A stretch of 64,000 nucleotides of DNA from Sabellastarte sp. h YS-2021. Its lineage: Eukaryota > Annelida > Polychaeta > Sabellida > Sabellidae. The position numbers and the translations under genes were made by a program. Shown here piece by piece: positions 35,836 through 48,600 of the stretch (its first letter is position 1; each line of letters begins with the position of its first letter). Under the pieces are notes generated by a model, which had not been told where the DNA came from, made no database searches, and worked only from the letters and a program-made list of their open reading frames with translations. The stretch is from positions 91,602,706 through 91,666,705 of the forward strand of contig OZ024934.1 of the NCBI GenBank assembly GCA_964017235.1, in the 5' to 3' direction.

Positions 35836-36110
35836 CCCTGTTTATTTCTTTGTTTGCAAAATAACTCAAAAAGCTGTTTACAGATTTGGATGAAGTCTTC
35901 TGGAAATGTCGTCAATGGCACATGGAACAGATATAATTTTGGTGGTGATCCGGAACAGCATCTGGATCGAGGAATACTTTCAGAAGATTTTTTAATATTG
36001 CACTCAGATGACATATATTGGACATATTGGGCCTTGGAGGAGGTTTTGCACTCTCCAAGTGCTATTGGAATAGTTATAGCTTATGGAAATAATAGAACCC
36101 TACTCAATAG
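35836..36110 (+). repeat. Dispersed repeat related to 18622-18850
   Basis: Shares TTTGTTTGCAAAATAACTCA, ACAGATTT, TCTGGAAATGTC, TGGCAC and GATATAATTTTG in order with the earlier copy. It abuts the start of array element 2 and may be its left segment. A chance open frame (35854-36114) runs through it. Confidence 0.55.
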
Positions 36111-36113
36111 CTA

Positions 36114-36138
36114 GGTGGGTGGGTGGGCGGGCGGCGGG
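36114..36138 (+). other. G-quadruplex-type motif
   Basis: Runs of three G separated by single bases (GGTGGGTGGGTGGGCGGG...) meet the usual G4 pattern on the plus strand, about 3.5 kb upstream of the NAPE-PLD start codon. Confidence 0.8.
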
Positions 36139-36144
36139 AAATAG

Positions 36145-37310
36145 TTTGTCCGGGCTGTATCTCAGAAACTGTAAGGTGTAGGAAGTTGATACTTGGCAGG
36201 CGCATTAGTTAGGGGTTGTAGGTGTGCAACGTCATGGTCTTTCCTTGATTTGACCTTTGACCTTGCTGTAGTGACCTTGACCTTTAAAATCTTGTCCGGG
36301 CTGTATCTCGGAAACTGTAAGGTGTAGGAAGTTGATACTTGGTAGGGACATTGGTTAGGGGGTGTAGGTGGCAACGTCGTGGTCTGACCTTGATTTGACC
36401 TTTGACCTTGCTGTAGTGACCTTGACCTATAAAATCTTGTCTGGGCTATATCTCGGCAACCGTAAGGTGTAGGAAGTTGATACTTGGCAGGGACATTAGT
36501 TGGGGGTAGTAGGTGTGCATCGTCATGGTCTGACCTTGATTTGACCTTTGACCTTGCCGTAGTGACCTTGACCTTTAAAATCTGGTCCAGGCTATATCTC
36601 GGAAACTGTAAGGTGTAGGAAGTTGATACTTGGTAGGGACATTGGTTAGGGGTTGTAGGTGTGCAACGTCATGGTCTGACCTTGATTTGACCTTTGACCT
36701 TGCTGTAGTGAACTTGACCTATAATACCTGGTCCGGGCTATATCTCGGAAACCGTAAGGTGTAGGAAGTTGATACTTGGTAGGAACATTGGTTAGGAGTT
36801 GTAGGTGTGCAACATCATGGTCTGAGCTTGATTTGACTTTTGACCTTGCCGTAGTGACCTTGACCTATAAAACCTTGTCCGGGCTATATCTCTGCAACTG
36901 TAAGGTGTAGAAAGTTGATACTTGGTAGGGACATTGGTTAGGGGGTGTAGATGTGCAACGTCATAGTGTGACCTTGATTTGACCTTTGACCCTTGCCATA
37001 GTGACCTTGACCTATAAAATCTTGTCTGGGCTATATTTCGGAAACTGTAAGGTGTAGGAAACTGACACTTGGTGAGGAGATTGGTTGTGGGTAGTAGGTG
37101 TGCAATGTCATGGTGTGACCTTGATTTGACCTTTGTACTTGCCGTAGTGAACTTGACCTATAATACCTGGTCTGGGCTATATCTTGGAAACCGTAAGAGG
37201 TGTAGGAAGTTGATACTTGGTAGGGACATTGGTTGAGGGTTTTAGGTGTGCCACGTCATGGTGTAACACTGATTGACCTTTGACCTTGCTGTATTAACCT
37301 TTAAAATCTT
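36145..37310 (+). repeat. 146-bp tandem array with TGACCT half-site clusters, 8 copies
   Basis: Units carry GTAAGGTGTAGGAAGTTGAT, TTGGTAGGGACATTGGTTAG and the cluster TTTGACCTTTGACCTTG plus GTGACCTTGACCT. GGAAGTTGAT recurs near 36180, 36327, 36473, 36619, 36765, 36911, 37057 and 37207. TGACCTTTGACCT is a direct repeat with one spacer base (DR1) of the AGGTCA half-site and TGACCTTGACCT is DR0. The same unit recurs at 61150-61910. Confidence 0.95.
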
Positions 37311-39008
37311 GTTGCACCTTTGGGTCTGTCTGTTGATGCAGATTAAGCACTGTTAAAGTCATATTAGAATTCATTATGAATTTCCTTTTCCAAGTTCCCA
37401 TTGTAACAGATGGAATTTCATCAAGTGAGCCACAGGCTTTTCTCCAACACCACACATAAGCATTCATTGAATGTATTGCCACTTCTGTATGCATGGGTAA
37501 TATTCAAAACATCCAAACCATAATTCGGCCATTTTTGGTTTACTGATAAATGCTGTCATTTTATTATTGAATTGTCTTGTTTTAAAACTTCATCTTTACA
37601 TACATTTCTTTTCCTTAGATATTATTTTCTCTACTTAAGCATTATTTGGACCTTAATATAACTTACACTGCTCTGAAAGTATCTTGAACTTTGTACTGTT
37701 ACACTACTTCTATATCTCATGGTGTTGAAAAATATTTCCCCAGGCTGTGGGGTACGGACATCTCTGATGCTATTTTATATAAGAGTGGTCACAACACCAT
37801 GAAGATAAGTTATGTCACCCTGAACACAGGTCGAAGCAACATAACACTTGTCATAGGTGACTCATGACAAAAAAGTTTTTAAATCAGTTTTGAAAATGGG
37901 TTGGTGATTGCTGTGATTGTGCTTCATATTGTCACAATAAAAAAAACATAAGAAGTACGACCTTCACACTTTGGTTGCCAAGCACAAACTTGGGTCTGTC
38001 AAGATGCAAGACTGTTAGGGCAAAAGTGAGTGGATATTTTTTCCCCGCAAAAATTTACCTCTTTTTCTAAGTCCTGATGTGAAAGACAACTCATGTGAAA
38101 GCGTTTTAAAAAATCTTAGTTTCACAAAGCCTCCTTCCTTAAAGGAGACCTTGAAAACTCCCTTAAATTTCAAGGAAGCTAAGGACCTACCTTAGTCAGC
38201 AATCTGTATTTACCAGTAGCCTGTGTTCATCAATGATCTTTACCTACAAATTATTAACCTGTATTTATCAGTTGGTAACCCCTATCAGTGAGAAAGTAAT
38301 ATGTATATACCAACAGATGACCTGTATTCACCAGTGAATAACAATTACAGTAATTTATTGTAGCATAAATATGTTAGAATGCCTGTAAGGGGTGACAAGC
38401 ATGTGGGCAGCTGGTCAGTCGGGCTGCCAGGCAGCAAGAAAAAGTTTGTCTGGACTGTATCTCAGAAACCGTAAGGTGTAGGAAGTTGAAACTTGGTAGA
38501 GACATTAGTTGGGCAGACAGGCGGGTAGGCAGCTGGTCGCCCGAGCAAAATCACTTGTAACTGGAAAACTATTTCCTTTAGAGAATTTTGTTTAACTATG
38601 TTATTCATCTACAGTACTTTGGGGTCAGCTATAACATAGTGAAATTGCAGACTTGTAGCACATTGTAGAGCTGAGCAATAGCTACTTTCAGGATCTCACT
38701 GTTGAGTAAATCACTTGTAACTTGAAAACTATTCCATTTAGAGCATTTTGTTTAAATCTGTTATTCACAGAATTTTGGGTCAGTTATAACAAAGGTATCA
38801 CATCTACATCTGTAGTCACTTTGCACCAACTGTTTGAACTCTCTACCTTTGTATAAGAACCAGGTTCTCAGTAGTCCCTTAGGAAGCACCTTAACAGTTA
38901 ACTTTGTACTTCACCTCTGAATACCATTTGCACTACACAACTTTATTGTCCTCTTCTACTTTTTCACTTGTACACTTAAGCTTAAAGCAAAAAGTCAGCT
39001 GACACAGA

Positions 39009-39022
39009 GCCTGTTAACAGGC
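39009..39022 (+). other. Terminal hairpin of array element 2
   Basis: Stem GCCTG/CAGGC with loop TTAA, preceded by TCAGCTGACACAGA and followed by ACTGATTGTTTGTTAG. Confidence 0.7.
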
Positions 39023-39591
39023 ACTGATTGTTTGTTAGTTAACTGATTAATACCGCCATCTTGCTGTTTAATTGTCTTGTTTTAATGCTTTATCTTTACA
39101 TACTTTTTCTCTTGCTTAAATGTTATTTTCTCTACTTTAACATTATTCGGACCTTTAAATAAGTGACATTCTTTGCTCTGAAAGACTCCTGATCTTTGTA
39201 CTTGTGTCACTTCTTCTGTATCTCATTGTGTCGAATACTATTTCCCGGGGCTGTGGGGAACAGGCATCTCTGATGCTATTTTTTTGGCTAAATATCTTGA
39301 AAATGGTAAGTGACAGAGTGATTTTAAGCACAGATTTCTTTGGAATCAAGATTGCGTGGAATTAGGCTATTAGCCAAAATTTTGAAAATTTTAATGTTGG
39401 AATGAAATTTGCCACTTTTTTCTCTATATTTAACAATGCAAATATTGCAGATATAGAAAGACACAGCCTGATTTTAAGATCATTTTCAAGTCTACATGGC
39501 TGTCATTGTGGGCATATCCTTAAGGGCAATCCACCCGAGCAAAAAGCTGTCAGGTAACACAGCATACTTGTTATTACTTTTATATTTGTAG

Positions 39592-39688
39592 TTAAACACT
39601 GAAAAATGGCTGAGGCTAAGCCTGCAGATGTGTCATCGACATCAAATCAAATAGATTCTGAAAAAACAGCTGATGAGGAACTATCAAG
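39592..39688 (+). CDS. NAPEPLD: NAPE-PLD coding exon 1
   Basis: ATG at 39606 begins [20 protein letters not shown], followed by TADEELSR, an acidic, disordered-looking N-terminus as in other NAPE-PLDs. The donor is AAG|GTAAAG at 39688/39689, ending two bases into an Arg codon that is completed by the first base of exon 2. A good acceptor (TTATATTTGTAG, ends 39591) just upstream suggests that the 5' UTR begins in an earlier exon. The coding part is 39606-39688 (83 nt). Confidence 0.7.
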
Positions 39689-42600
39689 GTAAAGAAGAGT
39701 TTAAAGCCTAAAAAAAAGCTGAAGAAAAGTAAGGTTTAACACAAGTACAAGTCACATGACATACCCATATCCTAAGAATTTAATTTCATACATGGGTAAA
39801 ATTACTTTTAACACATTGTATGTTATAATGGGTTTTCTGTGTAGAAGGAAGCAGTCTTTCTTAGTAAATTACTACATGGGTTAGCATGAAGTGGGTCAAT
39901 TTATTAAGTGAGTCAATTTTTCAAGACTTTCTACAAAATAAAAGTATGCTGTATTCCTGTATCATAAATTTTTGGGAGAAGTTTCACAGTGCATAGCTAC
40001 ATTACAAAAGATAAGATTTTAATGTTTTGATGTCTGTTAAATTTATTAAGATATATTATTAAATTTAACTTTTTTTGCCCTTTTCATGAGAGGGAAAAGC
40101 CTGACTGCAATCACATAATGACAAATTCACAAACCAAATCTATTGATCTCCAATTTATTGCTATTTTCTTTCTTGTAAACAATTTTCATGCACTTTTAAA
40201 TAAATTGAATCCAAGTAACATTGATCTGGTCAAAAGATGGATACGAGAGAAATATTTTTGACTAAACATAATTGATCCACTTCATGAATGTTTGGTGCTG
40301 AAATTATTCAGTGATTTTGTGCAATTTTACAATTGACGGAAGCATGCAAACTTTTACATAATGTTGTTACCATTACTTTCTTCTGTATGTCTGTTAAATA
40401 TAGTATTTCTAGCTAATTTGCCTTTTTAAAACCTGACCAATTGACCCATTACACACTGACTCGTATAGTTAGTTAACTCTAAACCCACCATGCATAGGTA
40501 AGTAATTTCTGGCCAGGTTAGTACCTTGAATCCACTACCTTAGAGATGTGAGATGGGTGTATGACAAGTATGCTCACTGATACAATAGAAGATACAACAC
40601 AAGACATATTACCAGGCCAGTTAGTCAAAGAATCAAGGTCAAAGTTGCAGTTTTAGGTCCATATCAACAGGTAAGGTCACACATCTTACAATGTGTTGGA
40701 TTTCTACCCACCAGCACGGAGGTGAAAGGCTGCCACTGTCAGCAGATGTATTGGGCCTATATTTTGTGTGACATTACGCTACGTATAATCTCCTGTACTC
40801 TCAGGGATTAATAGTCAACCCAAGTTGTTACAGGACACAGGACATAACAGGTTAAAGTGAACCAGTGTATTATCATAATGATGACTGTTATTAAGCAGCA
40901 AGTTCCAAAAACAATTTGTTTGAGAATTATGCTTTGTTCAAATTCCTCTATGTAATCGTTGGCAACATACTGCTGACATGGTGTATTAGGGCTAATATCT
41001 GCAGAAAAGTAATGAGGATAAACATGTCCATATTAGCATTATTTTGTCGCCATGGCAATGGAGATTATTTTGGTATTTAGCACCTCCTGTACCAGTAATA
41101 TCCAGAAACATGACACTGTCTTGACCAAAATTGTCCTCACATTGTGACAATTGATTTGACATGGTCTTCGATTTTAAAATATGGGAAATATGCATATTCC
41201 CTGAAAATTTCAGTAAATACGCATTTTTACTAGTTTTTATGTCAGCTGACTTGTCAGTCAGCTGACATTATGTCAGTCAGCTGACATTATGTCATCACTC
41301 TGCGGCGTGGGCATATGCGTACGCATCTGCGTCCGCGTGAACAACTTCTTCTCCAAAACTACAAGGCCTAGAGACATGCTGTTTTTTTTTAAAAGATACC
41401 TTATCTATCGGGGATGAAAAATTGTTCAAGGCATGCAAATCTGTCTGTTCATCTGTTTGCTAGAGACATTACAAGGGGGGTACCCCCACCAAAAGTGTGA
41501 ACATTTCAACTTTTTATCACAATTTTCTCAGTGACTATTTCAGGGATTTCTCTCATATCTTGCATATATGTACTAGGCCAGAGGTAGATTCTCTTGTGTG
41601 AGTATGAGACCTGGATCTGTCTTACTTTTTTTTTAATAAATTTTTTTAATAATTTTCAATGCATTAAAATTCATGAAATCATGCACTAAATCACTTATAA
41701 CTTCAAAAGTGTTGCATTTACAGCATTTTGTGAAAATATGTTGTTCAGCTACTTTTTTCATAGCTACAATATGGTGAGTAAGTTGGGTGTCTGTCTCAAT
41801 AGCTAAGTGAGTAATAGCTACTTTTGGGCTTTTCAGTAACTTCCATTATGAGTAAAATCAATTGTAACTTAAAAACTATTGCATTTAGAGAATTTATATA
41901 AATATGTTATTCAGCTACTTTTGGGCCAGCTATAACATAGTGAAATTTCAGACCTGTAGCTCATGGCATAGCTGAGTAATAGCTACTTTTAGGTTATCAC
42001 TGTTGAGTAAATCGCTTATAACTTGAAAACTATTGCATTTAGAGAATTTCCTATAAATATGTTATTCAGCTACTTTTGGGTCAGCTATAACATAGTAAAA
42101 TTTCAGACCTGTAGCTCATGGCATAGCTGAGTAATAGCTACTTTTAGGTTATCACTGTTGAGTAAATCACTTATAACTTGAAAAGTGTTGCATTTAGAGC
42201 ATTTTGTTAAAATATGTTATTCAGCTACTTTTTTCATAGCTACAATATGGTGAGTAAGTTGGGTGTCTGTCTCAATAGCTAAGTGAGTAATAGCTACTTT
42301 TGGGCTTTTCAGTAACTTCCATCATGAGTAAAATCACTTGTAACTTAAAAACTATTGCATTTAGAGAATTTCGTATAAATATGTTATTCAGCTACTTTTG
42401 GGCCAGCTATAACATAGTAAAATTTCAGACCTGTAGCTCATGGCATAGCTGAGTAATAGCTACTTTTAGGTTATCACTGTTGAGTAAATCACTTATAACT
42501 TGACAACTATTGCATTTAGAGTATTTTGTTTCAATATGTTATTCACCTATTTTGGGGTCAGCTATAACATAGTGAAGTTTCAGACCTGTGGCTCATTTCA

Positions 42601-45600
42601 TAGCTGAGTAATAGCTACTTTGAAGTTCTCACTGTTGAGTAAATCAGTTATAATTGGAAACTATTGCATTTACAGAAATTTGTGCAAATATGTTATTCAG
42701 CTACTTTTGGGTCAGCTATAACATAGTGAAATTATAGACCTATAGCTCATGGCACAACTGAGCAATAGCTATTCTCAGGTACTGACTGTTGAGTAAATCA
42801 GCTATAACTTGAAAAATATTGCATTTGGAGTATTTTGTTAAAATATATTGTTCACCTACTTTTGGGTTAGCTATAACATAGTGAAATTACAGACCTATAG
42901 CTCATGGCATAGCGGAGCAATAGCTATTTTCAGGTTCTCACTATTGAGTAAATCATTTGTAGCTTGAAAACTATTGCATTTACAGTAGTTTGCTTAAATA
43001 TGTTGTTCACCTACTTTTGGGTTAGCTATAACATAGTAAAATTTCAGACATGTAGCTCATTGCATAGCTTAGTAATAGTTCCTTTGAGGTTCTCACTGTT
43101 GAGTAAATCAGTTGTAACTTGAAAACTATTACATTTAGAGTAATTTGTTAAATATGTTATTCACAGAATTTTTGGTCAGCTATAACATAGTGAAATTGCA
43201 GACCTCTATGTCATGGCATAGCTGAGCAATAGCTACTTTCAGGTTCTCACTGTTGAGTAAATCATTGTATCCACTGGATAGCCGCAGTGTGTAGAGAGAG
43301 ATTTCACCATTACTGCTCTGATGAAAAAAAATATTATATCTAGCTTTCTTAAGTTTGCAGTATATATTAATAACCATAAAATGTTGTCTGGGAATATTTT
43401 TGGCCTCATTTTGAGAAACAAGATGGCCGCCACAGGTGTTTTTTGTCAGTCATGAAAAGTGCTTATATCTCCCTTATTATTGATCCTAGAGGTTTAGGAT
43501 GATAAACCAACCTGTAGGAAATCATGGGGTGGGAATCTTTTGGTGTGGTCAGATTTGACCTTCAATGACCCCTCCTTCAAGGTCAAACAAGGATAGCCAA
43601 ACTTAAAAGTGCTTATAACTCGCTTATTATTGGTCCCAGAGGTTTGGGATGGTAAACAGACAGGAAATCATGGGCTGTGAATCTGTTGATATGGTCCGAT
43701 TTGACCTTGGAACCCTCCTTCAAGGTCAAATGAGGATAGCGAAAATTGAAAGTGCCTACAACTCGCTTATTATTGGTGACAGAGATTTGGGATGGTAAAC
43801 CATCCCATAGGAAATCATTGGCTCGGAATCTTTTGGTATGGTCAGATTTGACCTTTGGACCCCTCCTTCAAGGTCAAATGAGGACAGCCAAGCTTAAAAG
43901 TGCTTATAACTCATTTATAATTGGTCCTAGAGGTTTGGAATGGTAAACCATAGGAAATCATGGACTGGGAATGTATTTGTGTGGTTAGATTTGACCTTGG
44001 ACCCCTTCTTCAAGGTCGAATGAGGATATTGCATTTGTAGTATTTCTTTAAATATGTTTTAACCTATTTTTTACACTTAAACAATTACCTTGTTATTTTC
44101 CTTCATAATACCATTTACAGGGCACAACTTTTTTATCCTTTTCTTCTGTCAGCTTCGGAATTTCTTTCGAACTTGCTGTTCAGTTACCATTTACTGTATT
44201 TCTGTACAGCCCTTTTCCTGATAATTATTCTGTCCTCTAATCACCTACACAAATCAAAAACACTCAGTCAGCTGACACAGTGCCCGTTCACGGGCACTCT
44301 CCTCTTGTTTAGTCCTGTAAATATGTGTTTTAACTAAAGTTATCATGAAAACTTTAAATCTTTAATAGGTGGGTGTTATGTGCTATATCTTAATAACTAT
44401 TTAAAAGTTTAAATGGCTTCATCATATTCAAAGTTTGATACTTGTTTACAATTCAGCACTGGAATAACTATTTTACACCACTTTATAATTTCAAAAGCAG
44501 TTTCATGTGAAATGTGATGCAAACTTCTATGTTTTATTTTCATTTAAATTGTAATTTAAAATCGCAAAGTTTCTACATTTAAATATCCAAATATTTGTCA
44601 AAATATGATACTTTATGTATAAGGAACAGCAAGCAAGGTAATAAGATAAGAATATATTTCTTGTTCAAGAATTGAATTTTCACTACTGTTTTAGCAGTGC
44701 CTTTCAACAATGTATTGCTTATCCAAAGGTCAACAATAAAATTTTGATCTATAATTAGGGTTGAATAAAATTTCCCTTTAATGTTTTTCTTTTAATTAGT
44801 GAAGCCACACCATAACCATAGATACCATAAAAGGGATTAAGTCACTTTGAAAGACTGTAAAGAAGTCGAATTAGAGGCTAACTTTTCCTTGTTTGTAACA
44901 ACAATTCTTTGATCTTGTAGCCAGTATCTACATTGAAGTCATATGTCTAGCAGAAAATGGCAAAATATTAAGCCTTGATTGAAATAAAAATAAAGAAACC
45001 ACTGACTGAAAAAATCTCTAGTTAAGAATTGATTCATAAAGAATACATGTGTATATGTTTGGGTGGAAATCATTTTTTTCTCAAATGATAAGGTAAAAAT
45101 TCTATTGAATGAAAGTGTAGTTAAAATATGTTTAACTTTTGAAACTCAAATTTAAATTCATTTCTAAAACATTTTATTTATTTCCAATAAAAAGATTTTT
45201 TTAAGTGTATCAGTCAGATAAAAATGGTGAAAACTTGATCTTTAACCATTTGTTGGGATGTCATAATTCCTTAGTAGCTGTTGGATTGAAAATAATATAA
45301 ACTAAAATGACATATCTACTGAAAGCACACACCCAAAGTTGATAAACATAAAAATTTAAAAGTCAACAGAACATTTTTCAACATAATATTTGCTTCTAAT
45401 GTAAGTTGTAAAATGAAGTATTCTTAGTGTGTTCTAATAGTCTTCATAATAAAGTAATATGTTCCAATACAATGTATACTTTGGTTTACAGTTCAATGTT
45501 GCATATTTACAACCAGTGAACATCAAAGTTTCATTTCACATATTTACTGAAACTAAAACCAGTCAACTTGTGAAATAACACAGGTCATAAATCAGTAAAT

Positions 45601-48600
45601 ACATGAATTAATTTCAGGGAATATGCGTATTTACTGATTTCATATATAACCTCAGTTTGATGACTAGCAAACAATGACTTTAGAGTTGAGTGGCTTGTGT
45701 ATCATTAGCACACAAACTCAACATTGTTTCCCTATGACTAACATATTCAGATAGCAACTCTTGTTTAAAAGTAAAATGTCTGCTTCCTTGTATAATTGTC
45801 ACAAGATTATTATTCCATTTGCATTACTGAATATGTATTGTGTGTGCCTAAAATGCATGTACTTCCATGTAGACTTGAGAAGTTGACAATGAGCCAGAAA
45901 TTAATTTTTAAGTTTCTAAGTTTAAGGAATTTACAGTGTCACACCAGAATTAGGATAAAAAAAACACCCGAAAACTGTCTAGTGTTGGATCTTTTTTTTT
46001 GTTATATTTTTTTTGATAAAGTACATCCTCTTCATTTATTTCTGGTTGATTGTTTCAGTAATACTTGTATATTTGTATACTTGTTTACATACTTTCAATA
46101 TTTATTTATTTATTTCGGTTTTAATGTCGCTTTCAACACTGTATGGGTCATATCATGACGGGCGGTTTTATGGGCAGATTAAACCAGTACATACAGTTGG
46201 TCAAAGTTCGGTACTGTAAATTGCTGACCATTGGTAAGAAACTACCATCTTTCCCACATAAGGTTTGGGGTTTGAACCGCTGACCTCAGAGGTGGGACCG
46301 TGGGAGACGAGAGTGTTACCAGTGCGCCACCCTGGGCCCCCATATACACCAGTAATAGTGAGAGAATATTTATTGTCAAAACTGTAAGTTGAACAGGAGT
46401 CAATTATGTATGGTTATTTTATCGTTACTAATTGGCTGAGTCATCTTCAGTGCTTTGAAAGTCATCATGCTGTCACATCAACATTCAAATATCTACCGTA
46501 GAAAGTTACTTTTCACAGAATGCACAAAATCCTCAGAATCATGGAGAAATGTCAAGCATTGGGTTTTCACTAGATTAGGTCTGAATCTAGATTGTGATAA
46601 AAGAGTTAAAATACCTGGCTACAATAACAACAATGAAAAATTTTGGCCACTAAATTTCGTGCTGATAGTAAGTAGATATTATATCTACTGGTGTGTAAAA
46701 AAGGCTTTCAATTGAATATTTTCCATCTTTAGAGGGAAATTAAAAAAAAATTTTAATGAACAGAAAATTTCATCATACATGATGATCTGTTATGGTTTTT
46801 TTTCAGAGCTGTATCTCCATAGGTAGCTAATGATAGCTACTTTGATAGTTCATTTGATAGTGAACTGGCAGGAGATCATACTGCCATGGTGGTCTTCTTT
46901 ATCTTTTTTTAAGAAATGGTAGTTCTGTTTTTGCATTTGATCATTGCCATTTAGAAATCTTATAATTTTTGAATTTACACCTTTTACATCTATTTTTCCA
47001 CTCAGGCCGAATAAGACAGGGAACACATACACAAATCCCTGGGACACTTGGAAGTTTTTCAGCAAGCGACAACTTGTACGATGGTACTTTGAAACAGATC
47101 ACAGCAACATACCAACTGATGAAAAGGTAAGTTAATGTTTCTGTTAGTACTCTTGTAAAACCTCTTTCATTTGTAATTTTATGTTTATGTTTACCTGTTT
47201 GTTTGGTTGGATTATTCAGTATTGCTTCAAACTGTTTCAGTTAAAACAGTTTCAAAATAATTATGATGGACTTTTTTAAGAACTGTAGACTGATGGATTT
47301 TAAGTACAGGGTGTTTTCTGGCAATTCGATGCAGTGTTAGAAGTTCACCGGCCAATTTTTCAGGTCCCACTAGACCTGAAACTCAACATACTGGGCATTC
47401 AGACCAGTGATTCAACCAGGGTTAACATTGATTAGAGCAGATTGGGATTAGGTGGGAATGCTTACAATCCGGGTTGACAAGGGTAAATCTTAACCTTGCT
47501 CAAGAGGTGGATTTGAAGCAGATCGAAGCAGATTGGTTGAACCCATTTTGTAGTGTGAACCCTCACCATCCGGGGTGACAAGTGTTGAGTGTGCCGATAC
47601 TGTCATTAATTGATATACTGTCTTAAAACTATTAACGTAATATTTAAAAATATAAAATCTTTTAATACATGTATATGTAACTTAATCCTTATTTAATTTC
47701 AAGATTCGTACACAAAGTACATAGATCTTTACAAGTTTTAAATAGAAATAACAGTACAGAAAAGAAACAAACATCACAATTATAAACATAGTTACATTCT
47801 ACTTACATGATCACATTGAAATTATTTAACAGAGAAGTAATCTAACATAGTATTTATTTCAGCTTTACCAAAGACATTATTATTTTCTCCTAAGTTTATA
47901 ACATCTTTATTACAACGTATATTAAATACATCATGGTCATTAGTGCAATCACTTCTCTTTTATTATGTCCACCCCCCTGGGGGGTGGATATATTATTTTT
48001 GCTTTTTTCGCCGTCCGTTGTCCGATGTCCGGTGTCCGGCGTCCGATGTCCGGCGTCACGCATGGTTTCCGCTCATTTAAAGGAAAAGTATTAGAGCTAT
48101 TGTCACCAAATTTGGTATGCAGGCTTATTGGGTCAGTAGCTTGCTTGGGATTGCTTTTGGCTGTTGTACCTCTTTTGCTTACTGAGTAATACTTAAGTAC
48201 AGCTATTTTCAGTACCCATTGGTTTCCGTGCATTTAAGTCAAAATAATTAAAGATATTTTACTACAATTTTGAAAACAAGATTGTTATGTCCATAGCTCG
48301 CTTGGTATTGCATTTGGGACTGATAGCTTTGTCAGTACATGAGTAATAGCCATTTAGGTACTTCATTGTGTATTTTCAGTACTACTTTTGAGTAATTTGC
48401 TAATATCTCAGAAACCGTAAGAGATAGAGCGATTTCGTCGAAATTTTTGACCCACAGGGTATCTAAGGAATGTAATATTTGCAATTTTCAAAAAATTTTC
48501 CCCTCCCCAAAAATGGCGGCCATTTTGAATTTTCGAATTTTTGCCAAAAATGGCAAAACACAAATTTGCTTCTATCTCCTTAACCGTGTGAGATAGAGCG

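Larger units (their letters stand above)
36111..39040 (+). mobile_element. Array element 2 (146-bp repeats), upstream of NAPE-PLD
   Basis: A G-rich start (36114-36138) is followed by eight 146-bp repeats (36145-37310), a unique stretch, one more related unit (38440-38510), two units of the 155-bp family that dominates array element 3 (38560-38770), and a right end TCAGCTGACACAG with hairpin GCCTGTTAACAGGC at 39009-39022. Its right end closely matches that of array element 3 (44265-44297), so the two are one family with different cores. No protein encoded. Confidence 0.6.
41239..44310 (+). mobile_element. Array element 3 nested in TIR element copy 2
   Basis: It begins ATGTCAGCTGACTTGTCAGT, with GTCAGCTGACATTATGTCA repeated, then the leader GGCGTGGGCATATGCGTACG. 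It ends TCAGCTGACACAG, hairpin at 44280-44297, TCTCCTCTTGTTT. Core: about ten 155-bp repeats (41690-43260) and four 145-150-bp repeats (43440-44035). Comparison with TIR element copy 1 shows the host sequence GTTTTTTTGGTCCAG interrupted inside its T run, with no duplication beyond T. Insertion between T residues without target duplication is what Helentron-type elements do. Confidence 0.75.
41181..45648. mobile_element. TIR element copy 2, split by array element 3
   Basis: 41181-41238 and 44311-45648 together match copy 1 (7430-8915): GTATTCCCTAAAAATTTCAG at the left, AAAACTTTAAATCTTTAATA with GGTGGGTGTTAT in the middle, and ATCAGTAAATAC with GTATTTACTGATTTC at the right. Both outermost ends are trimmed relative to copy 1. 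The interior similarity is roughly 80-85 percent by eye. Confidence 0.8.

Noticed and set aside
37750..38390. Repeated CCTGTATTTACCAGT words between array element 2 segments
   Set aside because: Only four loose copies at irregular spacing; too diverged to call a repeat array.
45796..46158. 120-codon Phe/Ile-rich open frame in NAPE-PLD intron 1
   Set aside because: Runs from A/T-rich intron into a SINE tail; no motif and no splice logic.
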